A stretch of 64,000 nt of DNA from [Scytonema hofmanni] UTEX 2349 (GCF_000582685.1 NZ_KK073768.1:209115-273114); one strand, 5' to 3'; positions 16,011-25,293 are shown, counted from the stretch's first letter. A program made the numbers and translations. The notes: generated from the sequence alone by a model not told the origin.

Positions 16011-18137
16011 ATGCAAACCACCACTTCCCCCCAACAACAAACCCGTGAATCGCGCAGACACACTCCCAAAGCAGATATGCGCGGACTTTACCAAAGAGCA
16101 ATTCGTGAGTCATTTGTCAAGCTAAATCCGCGAAATGCCGTCAAAAACCCAGTAATGTTCATTGTCTGGATCGGGACAATTGTCGTTTTTTTAGTAACTC
16201 TCAACCCCAACTTATTCGGCACAATTGAAGCAGATGTCAACCAGCAACGCTTGTTAAATGGCTTGATCACCTTGATTTTATTTTTTACAGTTGTTTTTGC
16301 CAACTTTGCCGAAGCCGTTGCCGAAGGACGCGGTAAAGCTCAAGCAGATGCACTCAAATCTACGCGATCGGATACCAACGCTCGTAAAATGCTGCCCGAT
16401 GGTACAATTCAAGAAGTTAACTCTACCGAATTGCGGCGGGGCGATCAAGTAAAGGTGATTGCTGGTGATATGATGCCCGCTGATGGCGAAGTTATACAAG
16501 GTATCGGCTCAGTCGATGAGTCTGCCATTACTGGAGAATCTGCCCCTGTACTGAAGCAACCGGGAACAGATATTTCGAGTTCTGTTACTGGTGGTACACG
16601 CTTGCTTTCTGACGAATTAGTCATTCGGATTACAGCCGATCCCGGTCAAGGCTTTATCGATCGCATGATTGCTCTGGTAGAAGGCGCCGAACGCAGCAAA
16701 ACACCCAACGAAATCGCTCTCACAGTACTGCTTGCGGTGCTGACGCAAGTATTCTTAATTGTAGTTTCCACAGTTCCCCCCTTCGCCGGCTACATTGCCA
16801 ATTTTGTCAGCACAATTTATGGTGCCCAAGCGGGTAGCAGTTTGCGTGCTGGTGTTAGCGTTGCCATTTTAATCTCCCTGCTAGTCGCTTTGATTCCTAC
16901 TACAATTGGTGGATTGTTGAGTGCGATCGGGATTGCGGGGATGGACAGAGTTGCCCAATTCAACGTCATTGCCACATCTGGACGAGCAGTAGAAGCTTGC
17001 GGTGACATCAACACCTTAGTACTGGACAAAACCGGCACTATCACCTTAGGCAACCGGATGGCTAATGAGTTTATTCCAGTCAACGGTCATTCAGTAGAAG
17101 ATGTAGCGCAAATATCTTTAATTGGTAGTGTATTTGACGATACGCCCGAAGGTCGCTCAATCGTCACACTAGCAGAAAAATACCAAGTTGAGACAAGCTT
17201 AAATCCTAAAAATGCAGAGGGTGTGGAGTTTTCCGCCAAAACTCGCATGAGTGGTACTAATTTACCCAATGGTAAACAAGTCCGTAAAGGTGCGGTGGAC
17301 TCAATTAAAGGCTTTGTTCGTTCCCGTGGGGGTAAAATTCCCGACGACTTAGACGCAGCTTATGAGCGAGTTTCCCGCTTAGGAGGTACACCCTTAGCCG
17401 TCTGTCAGGAGAATGATATTTACGGGGTTATTTATCTCAAAGATATAGTCAAACCAGGTTTGCGCGAACGCTTCGATCAACTCCGCAGGATGGGTGTGAA
17501 AACCATCATGCTTACAGGTGATAATAGCATTACCGCTGAGGTAATTGCTCAAGAGGCGGGAGTTGACGATTTTATCGCCGAAGCCACTCCAGAAGACAAA
17601 ATTGAGGTAATTCGCTCTGAACAATCACAAGGTAAACTTGTAGCCATGACCGGGGATGGTACCAACGATGCACCGGCACTAGCTCAAGCAAACGTGGGGG
17701 TAGCGATGAACTCTGGAACGCAAGCGGCGAAAGAAGCTGCGAATATGGTAGACTTAGACTCCGACCCCACAAAGTTAATTGACTTAGTGACCATTGGTAA
17801 ACAGTTACTAATTACCCGTGGAGCATTAACCACATTTTCTATTGCCAACGACATCGCCAAATATTTTGCCATCATTCCCACAATCTTCGCAGCATCAGGA
17901 ATTGGCGCTCTTAACATTATGGGACTCAAAAGCGCCCAATCTGCAATCATTTCAGCCCTGATTTACAACGCTTTAATTATACCGGCACTAATTCCCCTAG
18001 CACTCAAAGGGGTCAAGTTTCGTCCCCTAACAGCAGATCAACTGCTAAAACGTAATATCCTACTTTATGGTGTTGGTGGCGTAATTGCGCCCTTTATTGC
18101 CATCAAGCTGATCGATATTATCCTACCCTTATCTTAA
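16011..18137 (+). CDS. kdpB: K+-transporting P-type ATPase subunit KdpB
   Basis: 708-residue catalytic subunit of the Kdp pump; ATP hydrolysis drives K+ import through KdpA. Actuator TGESAPV near residue 180; phosphorylation site DKTGTITLGNR at about 338-348; nucleotide domain with KGAVDSIKGF; hinge MTGDGTNDAPALAQANVGVA at about 545-565. The Kdp-specific GERS-like phosphorylation segment is absent at a quick look. The N-terminal 22 residues before MRGLYQRAIRESF are Gln/Thr/Arg-rich; a start at that internal Met is possible, since the ATG at 16011 directly follows repeats and shows no ribosome-binding site. Confidence 0.96.
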   Translation: MQTTTSPQQQTRESRRHTPKADMRGLYQRAIRESFVKLNPRNAVKNPVMFIVWIGTIVVFLVTLNPNLFGTIEADVNQQRLLNGLITLILFFTVVFANFAEAVAEGRGKAQADALKSTRSDTNARKMLPDGTIQEVNSTELRRGDQVKVIAGDMMPADGEVIQGIGSVDESAITGESAPVLKQPGTDISSSVTGGTRLLSDELVIRITADPGQGFIDRMIALVEGAERSKTPNEIALTVLLAVLTQVFLIVVSTVPPFAGYIANFVSTIYGAQAGSSLRAGVSVAILISLLVALIPTTIGGLLSAIGIAGMDRVAQFNVIATSGRAVEACGDINTLVLDKTGTITLGNRMANEFIPVNGHSVEDVAQISLIGSVFDDTPEGRSIVTLAEKYQVETSLNPKNAEGVEFSAKTRMSGTNLPNGKQVRKGAVDSIKGFVRSRGGKIPDDLDAAYERVSRLGGTPLAVCQENDIYGVIYLKDIVKPGLRERFDQLRRMGVKTIMLTGDNSITAEVIAQEAGVDDFIAEATPEDKIEVIRSEQSQGKLVAMTGDGTNDAPALAQANVGVAMNSGTQAAKEAANMVDLDSDPTKLIDLVTIGKQLLITRGALTTFSIANDIAKYFAIIPTIFAASGIGALNIMGLKSAQSAIISALIYNALIIPALIPLALKGVKFRPLTADQLLKRNILLYGVGGVIAPFIAIKLIDIILPLS

Positions 18138-18140
18138 TTC

Positions 18141-18229
18141 GGACTTACGCCAAATTAAGAGAGAACGAACCGCAGAGGACGCAGAGGACACAGAGAAATA
18201 AGAGTTTGGGAGAGTTTTTGCGTAAGTCC
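18141..18229. repeat. MITE-like element, GGACTTACGC termini
   Basis: 89 bp bounded by GGACTTACGC and GCGTAAGTCC, interior AACCGCAGAGGACGCAGAGG. A copy of the same length and mostly the same sequence is at 60554-60642. It sits inside the kdp operon, between kdpB and the kdpF-like gene. Confidence 0.8.
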
Positions 18230-18247
18230 TATTAATTTTTCTCTTTC

Positions 18248-18357
18248 GTAGTAAGCGCTACCCTAGGGGAAAGCTCCGCTAACAGCGCTTGGGCACGGAC
18301 TACAAAGCTACATAATGTCATCAAAATAAACGATTCAGCGCTGAAGCGCCGACTACA
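18248..18357. repeat. AGCGCT-rich palindromic repeat remnant
   Basis: GTAGTAAGCGCTACC and CAGCGCTGAAGCGCCGACTAC are related to pieces at 27479-27503 (CTTCAGCGCTGAAGCGCCGA) and 32190-32234 (CGTAGTAAGCAC..AGCGCTTACTAC). A dispersed cyanobacterial repeat family; second repeat insertion in the kdpB-kdpF gap. Confidence 0.6.
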
Positions 18358-18367
18358 AAGCAAGACA

Positions 18368-18637
18368 ATGAAAAAACATCTTGTACCATCACAACAAATC
18401 TCAGCCCAAACATTAGAAACAGTAACCGAAATTTGGGATGAATGGCGCAGACAAAAGCTGCCATTGTATTTGTTCTTAGCAATGTGTTTCAACTTAATAG
18501 TAGCACCTATGGTCTACGCTACTACAGGTGAAACACTTTCCCGTCCTCAATCTTGGGCATTAGGACTATTAGGATTAGTGGTTGTGAGTCTTTCAACATA
18601 TCTCTTTTTTGTAATGTTTGTACCGGAGAAATTCTAA
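18368..18637 (+). CDS. kdpF: KdpF-like small membrane subunit (KdpF/KdpG)
   Basis: 89 residues. Two hydrophobic segments: LPLYLFLAMCFNLIVAPMVY (37-56) and ALGLLGLVVVSLSTYLFFVM (64-83). The last ~28 residues match KdpF, the 29-residue single-span peptide that stabilises the Kdp complex (ending LFFVMFVPEKF). The N-terminal 60-residue extension is characteristic of cyanobacterial operons, where a gene at this position has been called kdpG. The stop codon overlaps the kdpC start (TAATG). Confidence 0.75.
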   Translation: MKKHLVPSQQISAQTLETVTEIWDEWRRQKLPLYLFLAMCFNLIVAPMVYATTGETLSRPQSWALGLLGLVVVSLSTYLFFVMFVPEKF

Positions 18638-19260
18638 TGAGTTTTGCACGCGATGCCGGTAGAGCCGTTCGTTCTACCTTATTATTGTGGGTGATTACGG
18701 CTATTATTTATCCTTTGCTGATGATTGCCTTCGGACAAATTGCATTTCCCTTTCAAGCAAATGGTAGTCTAATTAAGAATGCCCAAAATCAAATTGTCGG
18801 TTCTGCCTTAATTGGTCAGCCTTTTACTTCAGATCGCTACTTTAATAGTCGTCCCAGCACCACTAGCTATAGTACAGCAGACCCGAAAAAAGATGAAGCC
18901 GGAGTGTTAAAAACTGGGGTATCTGGTGCTAGCAACTTGGCTCCTAGTAATCCGGCATTGCGCGATCGCATCCTTGGAAAAAACGACGAAGGTGATTTAC
19001 CTCGTTTGAAAAAAGCCGGGGTGCAACCGACAGCAGATTTAGTTTACACCTCTGCTTCCAGCCTTGATCCCCACATTACCCCGGAAGGAGCAAAAGCGCA
19101 AATTGCCCGTGTAGCTTCATCGCGACAACTCCAACCCAACCAACTCGAAACTCTAATTTCTCAAAACACCGATAATCGCTTTCTCGGCATCTTTGGTGAA
19201 CCTGGAGTCAATGTCTTAAAATTAAATCTGGCTTTGGATCGGTTAAAACCTGGAATTTAG
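18637..19260 (+). CDS. kdpC: K+-transporting ATPase subunit KdpC
   Basis: 207 residues from the ATG at 18637, overlapping the kdpF stop; a longer in-frame reading from 18553 only covers the end of kdpF. One N-terminal membrane span (STLLLWVITAIIYPLLMIAFGQ region, residues ~12-33) and an outer domain with the family motifs GSALIGQPFTSDRYFNSRPS, DLVYTSASSLDPHITPEGA and a C-terminal VNVLKLNLALDRL. KdpC joins KdpA and KdpB and modulates nucleotide affinity. No kdpD follows, unlike the kdpABGCD arrangement known in Anabaena. Confidence 0.95.
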   Translation: MSFARDAGRAVRSTLLLWVITAIIYPLLMIAFGQIAFPFQANGSLIKNAQNQIVGSALIGQPFTSDRYFNSRPSTTSYSTADPKKDEAGVLKTGVSGASNLAPSNPALRDRILGKNDEGDLPRLKKAGVQPTADLVYTSASSLDPHITPEGAKAQIARVASSRQLQPNQLETLISQNTDNRFLGIFGEPGVNVLKLNLALDRLKPGI

Positions 19261-19335
19261 GGCGATCGCCGAATACCATCACATACCCAAAATCTTTACA
19301 ATGTAAACTAAGGTAAAGAAATTAAAGCAAAAACA

Positions 19336-19995
19336 ATGGCGATATTTGGATTTGGTAAAAAACTAACCGTACCCACTCCTGAAGAAGCTTTGCCAGGACG
19401 GGCAGAAGAAATGCCACTAACCAACCGTCACTATGTTAACGGTAATCCGTTGAAGCCACCATTCCCCCAAGGTATGGAAACGGCAGTGTTTGGTATGGGC
19501 TGCTTTTGGGGTGCAGAACGCAAATTCTGGCAACTTGACGGAGTTTTCACTACTGCTGTAGGCTATGCTGCGGGTTCAACTCCCAACCCTACCTATAGAG
19601 AAGTATGTAGTGGCATGACCGGTCACAATGAAGTTGTGCTAGTTGTGTTTGACCCCAAGGTGATTAGTTACTCACAATTGCTCAAAACCTTCTGGGAAAG
19701 CCATAATCCCACCCAAGGAATGCGTCAGGGAAATGATGCCGGCACTCAATATCGTTCCGGAGTTTACGTTTATTCTGACACTCACAAGCAAGAGGCTATT
19801 GCATCAAGAGATGCTTATCAAGAAGCCCTCAACGCCGCAGGTTATGGCAAGATTACTACAGAAATCTTAGATGCTTCTGAGTTTTATTACGCAGAAGACT
19901 ACCATCAACAGTATCTTGCCAAAAATCCCGGCGGTTATTGCGGGTTAGGTGGCACAAATGTTGCTTGTCCTGTTGGTATAGGGCAAGGGGCATAG
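19336..19995 (+). CDS. msrA: Peptide-methionine (S)-S-oxide reductase MsrA
   Basis: 219 residues. Reduces the S epimer of oxidised methionine in proteins using thioredoxin. The catalytic motif GMGCFWGAERKF contains the nucleophile Cys at about residue 56; the family signature TEILDASEFYYAEDYHQQYL is near 175-195; recycling cysteines are in GGYCGLGG and ACPVGIG at the end. The N-terminal ~45 residues before the catalytic domain are typical of cyanobacterial MsrA. Separated from kdpC by 75 bp; could be read through from kdp, but a link is not shown. Confidence 0.95.
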   Translation: MAIFGFGKKLTVPTPEEALPGRAEEMPLTNRHYVNGNPLKPPFPQGMETAVFGMGCFWGAERKFWQLDGVFTTAVGYAAGSTPNPTYREVCSGMTGHNEVVLVVFDPKVISYSQLLKTFWESHNPTQGMRQGNDAGTQYRSGVYVYSDTHKQEAIASRDAYQEALNAAGYGKITTEILDASEFYYAEDYHQQYLAKNPGGYCGLGGTNVACPVGIGQGA

Positions 19996-20056
19996 GGCAT
20001 GGGGCATAGGGCATAGAAAGAATCTCTCATTCCCAATGCCCATTGCCCATTGCCCA
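19982..20056. repeat. GGGCATA/CCCATTG short tandem repeats
   Basis: GGGCATA heptamers followed by complementary CCCAATG/CCCATTG units, forming a hairpin between convergent msrA and the kinase gene. Could serve as a two-way terminator. Confidence 0.75.
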
Positions 20057-20064
20057 ATTTCTAA

Positions 20065-21258
20065 TTACAGCATTGAGGCAATAAAAGCGATCGCACCCCA
20101 CCAGATGACTAAACTAATTGGTACACCAATCATCAGCCCAGCGATCGCCCAACCTCTTTGATGTTCTTTAAATTGTTCGATACTCCGCCACCTTCTACTT
20201 TTCCAAGCCCATTCATTACCTTTTGCACCGAGAGCGAGGGTAACGACAAAACCAGTTTGCGGTACAAAACATAATAATCCTACCCAAACTTGATTAGTCC
20301 ACAACCAAAACCAAGGCAATAGAAATGCACCCCAGTTCCACCCCTTAATCTCATCAGGAACTTGTTCTATTGTATTATTTATCCCGCACCCAGAGTTATT
20401 TATTATTTCTTTACGCTGCAACTCTTGATTGTTTCTAGCCCTTTTGAGAGCAAGACCATTATTGAGTGCCTCCAAAGCTTCACGAACACTTGTAAATCGC
20501 TGTTCTGGCGCGGGTTCTACCATCTTTTGCAGCCAACTGACAAAACCCGAATTAAGATTAACTCGGTCAGTAAATTGAATCCGTAATTCCTGCACTGGTA
20601 AATCAGATGGAGCAGTACCTGTTAATAAATGTATTAAAGACGCTCCCAGTGCATAGAGATCCGACGCTGGAACCGCTCTACCTCCAAATTGTTCCATCGG
20701 TGCATAACCATAAGTTCCCACCACAGTGAAAGTTACACCTTCTTTTGCCGCTTTATCTTGAACTGCGCCAAAATCAACTAAATAAATATGATTATTTTCA
20801 CCCCAAATTAAATTACTCGGTTTAATATCCCGATGCAATACTGTAGGATTTAACTCATGCAAATGCATGAGAATCTTTAAAATCTCTACAGCAATTTTTC
20901 TAACTTCTTTTTGGCTAAACCTTTTCCCGGCATTCAGTTGTTCTTTGAGCGATTCACCGGGAATATATTCTTGCACCAACCCAAACCAAAGTGTTCGGTC
21001 ATCGACACAAAAATAATCGAGATATCGGGGAATGCGGGGATGATTTAGCTGTTTGAGAATTTGTGCTTCTCGTTCAAAAAGTTTAAGATCATCCCATTGT
21101 ACAGTACCGCCAAAAGCAAGGAGTTTAACTACAACAAGAGAATTATCAACGTCAGTCGCTTGTAAATCTGTTGCTAGCCAAGTTTGGCGAACTCCATTAT
21201 TGCCGAGTTGACGTTGAATTTGGTAACGATTTTGTAATATCTGTTCTACTTGCAGCAT
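20065..21258 (-). CDS. Serine/threonine protein kinase with membrane C-terminus
   Basis: 397 residues. Hanks-type kinase domain at about 12-265: glycine loop weak (QLGNNGVRQTWLA), catalytic loop HRDIKPSNLIW, DFGAVQD in place of DFG-x, activation segment TVVGTYGYAPMEQFGG, then APE-like region and SDLYALGASLIHLLTG. After a short linker the C-terminal ~95 residues hold three hydrophobic stretches (WNWGAFLLPWFWLWT, VGLLCFVPQTGFVVTLALG, WAIAGLMIGVPISLVIWWGAIAF), so the kinase is anchored with its domain in the cytoplasm. Cyanobacteria have many such kinases with unknown substrates. The gene stands alone. Confidence 0.92.
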   Translation of the reverse strand: MLQVEQILQNRYQIQRQLGNNGVRQTWLATDLQATDVDNSLVVVKLLAFGGTVQWDDLKLFEREAQILKQLNHPRIPRYLDYFCVDDRTLWFGLVQEYIPGESLKEQLNAGKRFSQKEVRKIAVEILKILMHLHELNPTVLHRDIKPSNLIWGENNHIYLVDFGAVQDKAAKEGVTFTVVGTYGYAPMEQFGGRAVPASDLYALGASLIHLLTGTAPSDLPVQELRIQFTDRVNLNSGFVSWLQKMVEPAPEQRFTSVREALEALNNGLALKRARNNQELQRKEIINNSGCGINNTIEQVPDEIKGWNWGAFLLPWFWLWTNQVWVGLLCFVPQTGFVVTLALGAKGNEWAWKSRRWRSIEQFKEHQRGWAIAGLMIGVPISLVIWWGAIAFIASML

Positions 21259-21551
21259 TCGACACCTGGGTGAGTCACCAGCGTAGTTTCTCTAATGTAA
21301 CGAGAAGTTAGCCAGTACTGACAACTTTGATAGTAATAAAGCTAGAATTTTTATGAGAAAGCGATCGCTAATCCTGAAGTTGATTTATCTCCGGTGAAAC
21401 TCTAGGGAAAAGTTCAGCTTATTGATGGGACGCACCAGAAAATGAAAAAGCGTCTGCCAAGACGGAAAATCTCCCGGTAGCGATCGCCATCTAACTCCTT
21501 CTACCAAATCAAGCGGAATATCACTGCACCGTTTCTCGCACCTGCTGCCTC
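21259..21551. other. Gene-free stretch upstream of kinase gene
   Basis: Contains HIP1 sites and a short CGATCGC-rich patch; no ORF with protein-like composition and no repeat that I can recognise up to the MITE at 21552. Promoter of the kinase gene must lie here. Confidence 0.4.
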
Positions 21552-21654
21552 ATATCATGTTCGTTTAATTAACACTAATAAAAACCTACCTACCGTCGTA
21601 AAGACGTTCCGCCGGAACGTCTCTACAGTATGTGTGATTATTAGGACATGATAT
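21552..21654. repeat. MITE-like element with GGACATGATAT termini
   Basis: Bounded by ATATCATGT and ACATGATAT, with an internal palindrome GTAAAGACGTTCC at 21598-21626. The left half (CGTTTAATTAACA.TAATAAAAAC.TA.CTACCGTCGTA) is repeated at 23259-23332. GGACATGATAT words also occur at 60-70 and 8254-8264, suggesting more decayed copies. Confidence 0.7.
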
Positions 21655-21770
21655 CACCCCAAGCTCTCGGCGTTCGCATTCCACTGCATAGATATCTTTC
21701 TATTGGTAGAGTAGACTTTTCCTGCGTTTTTATATAAACTACGGTAAGCCGACAGGAATTATGGAAGTAT

Positions 21771-22229
21771 ATGGCAACTATCCAAGAAGTCACTCAATTG
21801 AGCGTAGCTGGACAAACCACGTCTGACGAATCATCACAAACCGCGAATGAGGTCATCAAACCAGACATTTGGAAAAAACTCCGAGGGGGATTCTTTTTAG
21901 TACTTGGATATTTACTATCGCCATTATGTTGGTGGAATGATTTATTATTCAATCTGCCAATCGCTTATGGTTTTGGATATATGTGTAGTTTATTTTCTCC
22001 AAAGTTACTTGTACCTTGTTCAATTATCGGCTACTGGCTATCTAACGTTATCGGAATTCTCTTAATGCAATTAGGGTCTGTAGATGTTTTTCAAAATGAG
22101 CATAAAGAACGTAACCTGAAAAAAGAGATATTCACGGGTTTAGTTTCCTCAACAGTCTTTACTCTAGTGATTATCCTCTTAATCCAGTTTAAGATTCTTG
22201 ATACTCCCCTTTTATTCTCTAATGGTTAA
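21771..22229 (+). CDS. Hypothetical integral membrane protein
   Basis: 152 residues. A polar N-terminus of ~35 residues is followed by hydrophobic segments at about 40-60 (GGFFLVLGYLLSPLCWW), 62-80, 82-102 (LLVPCSIIGYWLSNVIGILL) and 122-143 (TGLVSSTVFTLVIILLIQF), so four spans are likely. Charged loop NEHKERNLKKE between the third and fourth. No family is recognised; function unknown. Stands alone between the MITE-rich region and short tandem repeats. Confidence 0.65.
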   Translation: MATIQEVTQLSVAGQTTSDESSQTANEVIKPDIWKKLRGGFFLVLGYLLSPLCWWNDLLFNLPIAYGFGYMCSLFSPKLLVPCSIIGYWLSNVIGILLMQLGSVDVFQNEHKERNLKKEIFTGLVSSTVFTLVIILLIQFKILDTPLLFSNG

Positions 22230-22238
22230 TAAAAAGTG

Positions 22239-22396
22239 GTTAGTTGTTAGTGGATAGTGGATAGTGGATAGTGGATAGTGGTTAGTGGATAGTGGATAGT
22301 CGATAGTGGTTAGTGGATAGTGGTAAATCTTAACAACTAACAACTAACAACTAACAACTAACAACCAACAACCAACAACTAACAACCAACAACCAA
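22239..22396. repeat. GTGGATA and AACAACT heptamer arrays
   Basis: Tandem GTGGATA/GTGGTTA units at 22239-22325 followed by TAACAAC/CAACAAC units at 22331-22396. Partial complementarity (TTAGTTGTTAG against CTAACAACTAA) allows a hairpin between the two convergent genes. Confidence 0.85.
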
Positions 22397-22404
22397 CAAT
22401 ACCA

Positions 22405-23214
22405 TCAATTTTTATTAGCATCTACCAAATCTCTCAAATTTAAAAATTTGGGAACGTCCTTACCAATAATTAATGGCAACTTGCCATCCCATTTTTCTAT
22501 TGCTTGACGTTGCAGTATTTGAGAAGTCAAAGTCTCACGCAGCAAACTATTTGCTTCTACTTCTCCTTTTGAAAGATTCACTTTTGCTTGAGCTTGTTTT
22601 GATGCCTTCAACGCGATAAATTCTGCCTGCTTTGCTTCTTGTTCAGCAATTTGTTTTGCTTCCACTGCTAGGCTAAATTGCGGAGAGAAGTGGACATGCA
22701 CTAGAGAAATATCATCAACTGCAATATGATAGTTAATTAGACGTGTGCTTAGTGCATTGTCAATTCCTGCTTTCACTTCTCCCCTTTTTGTGATAACTTC
22801 TTCAGCAGTATACTTTGCGATCACGGCTTTGAGTACTTCTTGAACCGCTGGATTTATAATCCGCTGTATAACAGTTTTTTCATCTCCAATTTGTTGAAAA
22901 ATGGCATTTACTTCTTCTGGGATAATATGCCAGTTGAGCGCTACATCGGTGAATACATCTTGTAAATCTCTTGAGGATGCTTCTGCCGGAATTTCCTGAC
23001 TTTGGACTCGAACACTCATTTTTTGGACAGTATTAACTACAGGAATAATTACGTGAATTCCTTCTCCTAGTATTGTGTCTTGAACTTGTCCAAAGTGCAT
23101 TAATACGCCGCGTTGTCCAGCGTTTACTATTATAAAAGGGGTAAGAAAAATAGTTATTAAGAATAAAAGCGCTGTGAGTTTTCCAGCACTGCTAAAAGCT
23201 TTGTTTTTTTTCAT
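22405..23214 (-). CDS. Prohibitin-like SPFH-domain membrane protein
   Basis: 269 residues. One N-terminal span (TALLFLITIFLTPFIIV, about 13-30) and then an SPFH/prohibitin domain beginning NAGQRGVLMHFGQVQDTILG, with SVRVQSQEIPAEASSRDLQDV and the prohibitin-type IINPAVQEVLKAVIAKYTAEE. The long amphipathic region AVEAKQIAEQEAKQAEFIAL and following Ala/Lys/Glu-rich segment form the coiled coil through which these proteins build membrane rings. In cyanobacteria prohibitin homologues are found in membrane complexes and are linked to stress; precise role here is inferred from family only. Confidence 0.9.
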   Translation of the reverse strand: MKKNKAFSSAGKLTALLFLITIFLTPFIIVNAGQRGVLMHFGQVQDTILGEGIHVIIPVVNTVQKMSVRVQSQEIPAEASSRDLQDVFTDVALNWHIIPEEVNAIFQQIGDEKTVIQRIINPAVQEVLKAVIAKYTAEEVITKRGEVKAGIDNALSTRLINYHIAVDDISLVHVHFSPQFSLAVEAKQIAEQEAKQAEFIALKASKQAQAKVNLSKGEVEANSLLRETLTSQILQRQAIEKWDGKLPLIIGKDVPKFLNLRDLVDANKN

Positions 23215-23258
23215 AGTTATTTCTCAAATAGGTAACGTCTGAAAATGAATGTTTAGAT

Positions 23259-23332
23259 GATATCATGTCCGTTTAATTAACAGTAATAAAAACATATCTA
23301 CCGTCGTAGAGACGTTCCGGTGGAACGTCTCT
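23259..23332. repeat. Partial copy of GATATCATGTCC repeat with palindrome
   Basis: Matches the left half of the element at 21552-21654, including palindrome GTAGAGACGTTCCGG (23306-23332). The right terminus is missing; the element ends 5 bp from the stop of shc. Confidence 0.7.
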
Positions 23333-23336
23333 AAAG

Positions 23337-25238
23337 CTAGAGATTATGATAGCGGGCTAAAGCTATTAAAGGAAAATATTGTTGATAAAGGTGGTATTTG
23401 AGGTAAAAGTGACAGGGAAAGCCAGTACCTGTAAATTCTGATTCGTCCCAAGTACCATCTGATTGTTGAGTCGCTAAAAGGTAGTTAATTCCTTTTTGAA
23501 TTGCGGGCAGTGCTATTATTGCGATCGCTTCAACTGCTGCAATCAAACCTATTATTGCCCAAGCAGTTTGGGATGCTGTACTTTTTCCTTGTCCTTTCAG
23601 ACTAGGATCGTTGTAACTGCGACAAGTTTCACCCCAACCACCATCGGGGTTTTGACATTTGAGTAACCAAGTTGCACCGCGTTCGATACTGCTTTTGTAA
23701 GTCTGCGGTGCAACTAAAGCAAGAGCGGAAAGTGCACCACTAGTTCCATAAATGTAGTTTACTCCCCAACGACCAAACCAGGAACCATCGGTTTCTTGTT
23801 CGTTGATGAGATAAAAAAGCGCTTTCTCAAAGCTTTGAGTATCAATTGACTGTTTGCATTCCCCCAGCATTTCTAATACTCTGGCAGTGACATCAGCGGT
23901 GTTTGGATCGATCATCGCTTTCAAGTCACCATAAGGCACTAAATTAAGCCATTCTTGATTGTTGTTGAGATCGAATGCTGCCCAACCACCAGCTTGACAT
24001 TGCATCGAAGCAATCCAATTAATAGCGCGGGCGATCGCTTGCTGCTTTAATTGTTCATTAGGTAGTTTCGCTATCTGCAACGCCATGACAACCACAGCAG
24101 AGTCATCTACATCTGGATAAAAGCGATTTTCAAACTCAAATGCCCAAGCACCGGGTTTACCTTGATGATTTTTAACTGCCCAATCACCATAATCCAAAAT
24201 CTGCTTATCTAACAAGAATTGTCCAGCTTTAACTACTGCCGGATGATCTGCTGCTAAACCAGATTCGATTAAAGCACGCATTGCCCAAGCTGTATCCCAA
24301 ACTGGAGAAACACAAGGTTGTATTCGGTAGGAATCTTCAGTTTCAATGGCAAAATTATCAATTGCTTGCAAACCCCTAACGACAATCGGATCGTTAACAT
24401 CGTAATTAAGCGACTTCAAAGCTAACATTGAGTTTAGCATCGCCGGAATAATTCCGCCCCAATCACCGGTTGCTTCTTGTCTTTCTAAAATCCATTTTTC
24501 TGCGGCTTTGATACCTTCAGAGCGCAAAGGCATTAAATTCAAGTTTTCTACTAACTTGAAAGCATTATCCAAAGTGATGAATAAATCTGTCCAATCGCCA
24601 TTGCGAGGTAATTCAAATTGGATATCTGCAGCTTCAACATACAACTCATTTAAAGCGATCGCTGAATCGGTTTGATAAATCGGCTTATCATCAAAGACAA
24701 TTAATAAAGGGACAGTGCTTGACCTTGCCCAACTCGACAGTTCATAAATATTAAATGGGAAAGCATCCGGCAGAAGCATAATTGCTGGTGGAATCGAGGG
24801 AATGCCCTGCCAGTTGTAGCAGCCAATCAGTGCTAAATGAAACTTTGTAAAGATGCGAGTTTTACTGACGCCGCCGCGTTGTAAAATAAAATCTCGCGCC
24901 CTTCTCATTGCCGGATCGCTTGGAGAGACACCTAGCAGCCTCAGCGCCATATAAGCCTCTACGGAAACGCTGAGTTCTCCGCCATCGCCGTAGAAGAGTT
25001 CCCAGCCACCATGCTGTCGTTGTTGAGAACGTAGGTAGGTTTCGACCTTGTGTAAAGGTCTTTGAGAGTCTGTCCCCCAAATTTTATGTAGAAGGACAAC
25101 TTCAGCGGTGATAGTGACATTAGATTCTAACTCTGACCACCAATAACCACCGGGATTTTGAATCGAGAGAAGATGATTTTGGCTCTTGGCGATCGCTTCT
25201 GTAACTTGATTGACTGTTACCCTATCTTGAGTTTGCAT
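23337..25238 (-). CDS. shc: Squalene-hopene cyclase
   Basis: 633 residues, the standard size. It cyclises squalene to hopene/hopanol, the first committed step of hopanoid synthesis, as a monotopic membrane enzyme. The protonating motif is DVDDSAVVVMAL, with its aspartates at about residues 373-376; several QW repeats are visible (QNPGGYWWSELE, QQRQHGGWELFYG, QATGDWGG, QAGGWAAF, QETDGSWFGRWG, QNPDGGWGE, QQSDGTWDE). The TSGALSALAL and SQTAWAIIGL segments are typical of the C-terminal barrel. Divergent from hpnB with only 55 bp between, so the two likely share a control region. Confidence 0.96.
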   Translation of the reverse strand: MQTQDRVTVNQVTEAIAKSQNHLLSIQNPGGYWWSELESNVTITAEVVLLHKIWGTDSQRPLHKVETYLRSQQRQHGGWELFYGDGGELSVSVEAYMALRLLGVSPSDPAMRRARDFILQRGGVSKTRIFTKFHLALIGCYNWQGIPSIPPAIMLLPDAFPFNIYELSSWARSSTVPLLIVFDDKPIYQTDSAIALNELYVEAADIQFELPRNGDWTDLFITLDNAFKLVENLNLMPLRSEGIKAAEKWILERQEATGDWGGIIPAMLNSMLALKSLNYDVNDPIVVRGLQAIDNFAIETEDSYRIQPCVSPVWDTAWAMRALIESGLAADHPAVVKAGQFLLDKQILDYGDWAVKNHQGKPGAWAFEFENRFYPDVDDSAVVVMALQIAKLPNEQLKQQAIARAINWIASMQCQAGGWAAFDLNNNQEWLNLVPYGDLKAMIDPNTADVTARVLEMLGECKQSIDTQSFEKALFYLINEQETDGSWFGRWGVNYIYGTSGALSALALVAPQTYKSSIERGATWLLKCQNPDGGWGETCRSYNDPSLKGQGKSTASQTAWAIIGLIAAVEAIAIIALPAIQKGINYLLATQQSDGTWDESEFTGTGFPCHFYLKYHLYQQYFPLIALARYHNL

Positions 25239-25293
25239 GTAATATTACTCAATCTGAACAAGATTACCGACACAGCATTACAAAAAAAGTTCT

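Noticed and set aside
15836..16113. Overlapping minus-strand ORFs rich in GDWGLG
   Set aside because: Translations of heptamer repeats between kdpA and kdpB, opposite the operon.
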